Assembly: GCA_936450465.1 (NCBI GenBank)
Contig: OW388293.1
Span: 53,781,201-53,845,200 of the forward strand
DNA from: Gibbula magus
Lineage: Eukaryota > Mollusca > Gastropoda > Trochida > Trochidae
Direction of reading: 5' to 3'
Length of the DNA stretch: 64,000 bases
Part shown: positions 60,499 through 64,000 of the stretch, in pieces
How positions within the stretch are numbered: position 1 is the first letter of the stretch
Layout of the letters: the number at the start of each line of letters is the position of its first letter
Notes under the pieces: generated by a model
The model's database searches: none
What the model was told of the DNA's origin: nothing
Seen by the model: only the letters and a program-made list of their open reading frames with translations
Program-made: the position numbers and the translations under genes

Positions 60499-62798
60499 TT
60501 GGCCAATTTGGTCACGCGAACCTCTTTAACGGCGAATCTGGAGTCCAACTTAAGGAAGGTAGCGGGAATTGGAAGTGACCATTCGATAGATCACATTGTA
60601 ATATACATCTCAGCCAAGTTTGGTTCTGAAATATGCATTTTGAAGAAAGTTATCACGCTTGCTGTCAAGTATCGTGTTTCTCGCACTTAGAATAATTTAT
60701 ATTTTTTTTGGCCAATTTGGTCACGCGAACCTCTTTAACGGCGAATCTGGAGTCCAAATTAAGGAAGGTAGCGGGAATTGGAAATGACCATTCGATAGAT
60801 CACATTGTAATATACATCTCAGCCAAGTTTGGTTCTGAAATATGAATTTTGAAGAAAGTTATTACGCATGCTGTCAAGTAGTGTGTTTCTCGCACTTAGA
60901 ATAATTTCCATATTTTTTGGCCAATTTGGTCACGCGAACCTCTTTAACGGCGAATCTGGAGTCCAACTTAAGGAAGGTAGCGGGAATTCGAAATGACCAT
61001 TCGATAGACCACATTGTAATATACATCTCAGCCAAGTTTGGTTCTGAAATATGAATTTTGAAGGAAGTTATTACGCTTGCTGTCAAGTAGTGTGTTTCTC
61101 GCACTTAGAATAATTTACATGTTTTTTGGCCACTTCGGTCACGCGAACCTCTTTAACGGCGAATCTGGAGTCCAACTTAAGGAAGGTAGCGTTCATTGGA
61201 TATGACCATTCGATAGATCACATTGTAATATACATCTTAGCCAAGTTTGGTTCTGAAATATGCATTTTAAAGAAAGTTATCACGCTTACTGTCAAGTATC
61301 GTGTTTCTCGCACTAAGAATAATTTCCATATTTTTTGGCCAATTTGGTCACGCGAACCTCTTTAACGGCGAATCTGGAGTCCAACTTAAGGAAGGTAGCG
61401 GGAATTGGAAATGACCATTCGATAGATCACATTGTAATATACATCTCAGCCAAGTTTGGTTCTGAAATATGCATTTTGAAGAAAGTTATCACGCTTGCTG
61501 TCAAGTATCGTGTTTCTCGCACTTAGAATAATTTATATTTTTTTTGTCCAATTTGGTCACGCGAACCTCTTTAACGGCGAATCTGGGGTCCAAATTAAGG
61601 AAGGTAGCGGGAATTGGAAATGACCATTCGATAGATCACATTGTAATATACATCTCAGCCAAGTTTGGTTCTGAAATATGAATTTTGAAGAAAGTTATTA
61701 CGCTTGCTGTCAAGTAGTGTGTTTCTCGCACTTAGAATAATTTCCATGTTTTTTGGCCAATTTGGTCACGCGAACCTCTTTAACGGCGAATCTGGAGTCC
61801 AACTTAAGGAGGGTAGCGGGAATTGGAAATGACCATTCGATAGATCACATTGTAATATACATCTCAGCCAAGTTTGGTTCTGAAATATGCATTTTGAAGA
61901 AAGTTATTACGCTTGCTGTCAAGTAGTGTGTTTCTCGCACTTAGAATAATTTCCATGTTTTTTTGGCTAATTTGGTCACGCGAACCTCTTTAACGGCGAA
62001 TCTGGAGTCCAAATTAAGGAAGGTAGCGGGAATTGGAAATGACCATTCGATAGATCACATTGTAATATACATCTCAGCCAAGTTTGGTTCTGAAATATGA
62101 ATTTTGAAGAAAGTTATTACGCATGCTGTCAAGTAGTGTGTTTCTCGCACTTAGAATAATTTCCATATTTTTTGGCCAATTTGGTCACGCGAACCTCTTT
62201 AACGGCGAATCTGGAGTCCAACTTAAGGAAGGTAGCGGGAATTGGAAATGACCATTCGATAGATCACATTGTAATATACATCTCAGCCAAGTTTGGTTCT
62301 GAAATATACATTTTGAAGAAAGTTATCACGCTTGCTGTCAAGTATCGTGTTTCTCGCACTTAGAATAATTTATATTTTTTTTGGCCAATTTGGTCACGCG
62401 AACCTCTTTAACGGCGAATCTGGAGTCCAACTTAAGGAAGGTAGCGGGAATTGGAAATGACCATTCGATAGATCACATTGTAATATACATCTCAGCCAAG
62501 TTTGGTTCTGAAATATGAATTTTGAAGAAAGTTATTACGCATGCTGTCAAGTAGTGTGTTTCTCGCACTTAGAATAATTTCCATGTTTTTTGGCCAATTT
62601 GGTCACGCGAACCTCTTTAACGGCGAATCTGGAGTCCAACTTAAGGAAGGTAGCGGGAATTCGAAATGACCATTCGATAGACCACATTGTAATATACATC
62701 TCAGCCAAGTTTGGTTCTGAAATATGAATTTTGAAGGAAGTTATTACGCATGCTGTCAAGTAGTGTGTTTCTCGCACTTAGAATAATTTCCATATTTT
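60499..62798 (+). repeat. 11-mer HOR (2300 bp), copy 1
   Basis: It begins at the 'ccatatttt'-led monomer with 'ggaagtgacc'. Markers recurring at +2300: 'gtagcgttcattgg' (D, 61126), 'cattttaaagaaag' and 'cttactgtc' near 61266-61292, 'cactaagaat' near 61312, 'tttttgtcc' near 61545 and 'ctggggtcc' near 61585. It contains one 7-T monomer (61963), which accounts for 2300 rather than 2299. Confidence 0.92.
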
Positions 62799-64000
62799 TT
62801 GGCCAATTTGGTCACGCGAACCTCTTTAACGGCGAATCTGGAGTCCAACTTAAGGAAGGTAGCGGGAATTGGAAGTGACCATTCGATAGATCACATTGTA
62901 ATATACATCTCAGCCAAGTTTGGTTCTGAAATATGCATTTTGAAGAAAGTTATCACGCTTGCTGTCAAGTATCGTGTTTCTCGCACTTAGAATAATTTAT
63001 ATTTTTTTTGGCCAATTTGGTCACGCGAACCTCTTTAACGGCGAATCTGGAGTCCAAATTAAGGAAGGTAGCGGGAATTGGAAATGACCATTCGATAGAT
63101 CACATTGTAATATACATCTCAGCCAAGTTTGGTTCTGAAATATGAATTTTGAAGAAAGTTATTACGCATGCTGTCAAGTAGTGTGTTTCTCGCACTTAGA
63201 ATAATTTCCATATTTTTTGGCCAATTTGGTCACGCGAACCTCTTTAACGGCGAATCTGGAGTCCAACTTAAGGAAGGTAGCGGGAATTCGAAATGACCAT
63301 TCGATAGACCACATTGTAATATACATCTCAGCCAAGTTTGGTTCTGAAATATGAATTTTGAAGGAAGTTATTACGCTTGCTGTCAAGTAGTGTGTTTCTC
63401 GCACTTAGAATAATTTACATGTTTTTTGGCCACTTCGGTCACGCGAACCTCTTTAACGGCGAATCTGGAGTCCAACTTAAGGAAGGTAGCGTTCATTGGA
63501 TATGACCATTCGATAGATCACATTGTAATATACATCTTAGCCAAGTTTGGTTCTGAAATATGCATTTTAAAGAAAGTTATCACGCTTACTGTCAAGTATC
63601 GTGTTTCTCGCACTAAGAATAATTTCCATATTTTTTGGCCAATTTGGTCACGCGAACCTCTTTAACGGCGAATCTGGAGTCCAACTTAAGGAAGGTAGCG
63701 GGAATTGGAAATGACCATTCGATAGATCACATTGTAATATACATCTCAGCCAAGTTTGGTTCTGAAATATGCATTTTGAAGAAAGTTATCACGCTTGCTG
63801 TCAAGTATCGTGTTTCTCGCACTTAGAATAATTTATATTTTTTTTGTCCAATTTGGTCACGCGAACCTCTTTAACGGCGAATCTGGGGTCCAAATTAAGG
63901 AAGGTAGCGGGAATTGGAAATGACCATTCGATAGATCACATTGTAATATACATCTCAGCCAAGTTTGGTTCTGAAATATGAATTTTGAAGAAAGTTATTA
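62799..64000 (+). repeat. 11-mer HOR, copy 2, cut by the window edge
   Basis: It repeats the first 1202 bp of 60499-62798. I compared the two by eye and saw no difference, including the rare 'ggaagtgacc', 'cttactgtc', 'cactaagaat', 'tttttgtcc' and 'ctggggtcc' markers. The array continues to the right. Confidence 0.9.
63844..64000 (+). repeat. Partial monomer at right window edge
   Basis: The first 157 bp of a monomer of the 'ttgtcc'/'ctggggtcc' type, ending in 'gaaagttatta'. It has no terminal structure, so the array is not finished here. Confidence 0.95.

Larger units (their letters stand above)
1..64000 (+). repeat. 209-bp satellite DNA array, head to tail, whole window
   Basis: The same monomer recurs every 209 bp from end to end in one orientation. 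Landmarks such as 'cgaacctctttaacggcg', 'gccaagtttggttctg' and 'tttctcgcactta' reappear in almost every period. The monomer phase drifts by only +29 bp over 304 periods (start 70 versus start 63635), which fixes the count at 305 full monomers and shows that all length changes are tiny. Neighbouring monomers typically differ at a handful of positions. No unique sequence, transposon, inversion or gene interrupts the array. Family knowledge: long homogeneous arrays of 150-210 bp monomers are typical of eukaryotic centromeric or pericentromeric heterochromatin. Inference: this is such an array; species and chromosomal position cannot be told from the sequence. Confidence 0.98.
53602..64000 (+). 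repeat. Domain D: T8, 'ccatattt' and 'gcgttcattgg' monomers
   Basis: T8 monomers, 'ccatattttttgg' and 'ccatagtttttgg' become frequent. A new D monomer carries 'acatgtt' upstream, 'ccacttcgg' and 'gtagcgttcattgg', at 54020, 57157, 57784, 61126 and 63426. C1 persists only at 55066 and 58617. 'ccacttcgg', prominent in domain A, reappears after being absent from domain C. Confidence 0.8.

Noticed and set aside
1..64000. CRISPR array
   Set aside because: The period is 209 bp with the whole unit conserved. There are no short repeats separated by unique spacers and no cas genes.
1..64000. Telomere, rDNA spacer or tRNA-derived repeat
   Set aside because: No short telomere-type repeat, no rRNA-like segment, and no tRNA A/B box arrangement or cloverleaf that I can see in the monomer.
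1..64000. Transposon or retroelement insertion
   Set aside because: Monomer phase is continuous apart from changes of 1-3 bp, so no insertion is present. No target-site duplications or terminal repeats.
1..64000. Inverted monomers or a strand switch (as in some centromere cores)
   Set aside because: Landmarks such as 'gccaagtttggttctg' appear only in the + orientation throughout.

Overview
The whole 64 kb window is one uninterrupted satellite DNA array. A 209-bp monomer (about 40% G+C by count on the consensus) is repeated head to tail on the same strand from the first base to the last. Phase accounting gives 305 complete monomers between 70 and 63843, plus a 69-bp fragment at the left edge and a 157-bp fragment at the right edge. 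I see no gene, RNA gene, transposon, inversion or unique-sequence interruption. Short open frames recur on both strands, but they start at TTG or GTG, end inside the monomer and repeat with its period, so I do not call them genes.

This kind of array suggests nuclear DNA of a eukaryote (centromeric, pericentromeric or other constitutive heterochromatin) in a long-read assembly. I do not recognise the monomer and cannot name the organism. A bacterial or phage origin is very unlikely.

The information lies in how monomer variants are ordered. Four domains can be separated by diagnostic variants. Domain A (1-12400) is a nine-monomer higher-order repeat (HOR; 1881 bp, canonical copy 2787-4667), whose copies differ by whole-trimer gains and two-monomer losses or gains; every monomer in it is exactly 209 bp. 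Domain B (12401-27244) is built around a recurring B1-B2 pair, contains an 8-mer tandem duplication (21394-24737), and is where 7-T length variants first appear. Domain C (27245-53601) is marked by a monomer with four clustered substitutions that create TCTAGA (22 copies in the window, the last two beyond 53601), and holds large segmental copies at offsets of 5230, 13808, 2093 and 2300 bp. Domain D (53602-64000) carries T8 and 'ccatattt' variants and ends in an 11-mer (2300 bp) whose second copy runs off the window.

Several monomers are chimeras whose 5' half matches one variant and 3' half another, exactly where a HOR copy gains or loses whole monomers. These are the junctions expected from unequal crossing over or equivalent in-register recombination, and they let part of the array's history be read directly. 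That is the most interesting content here; I found no evidence of an undescribed gene system. Variant matching was done by eye.
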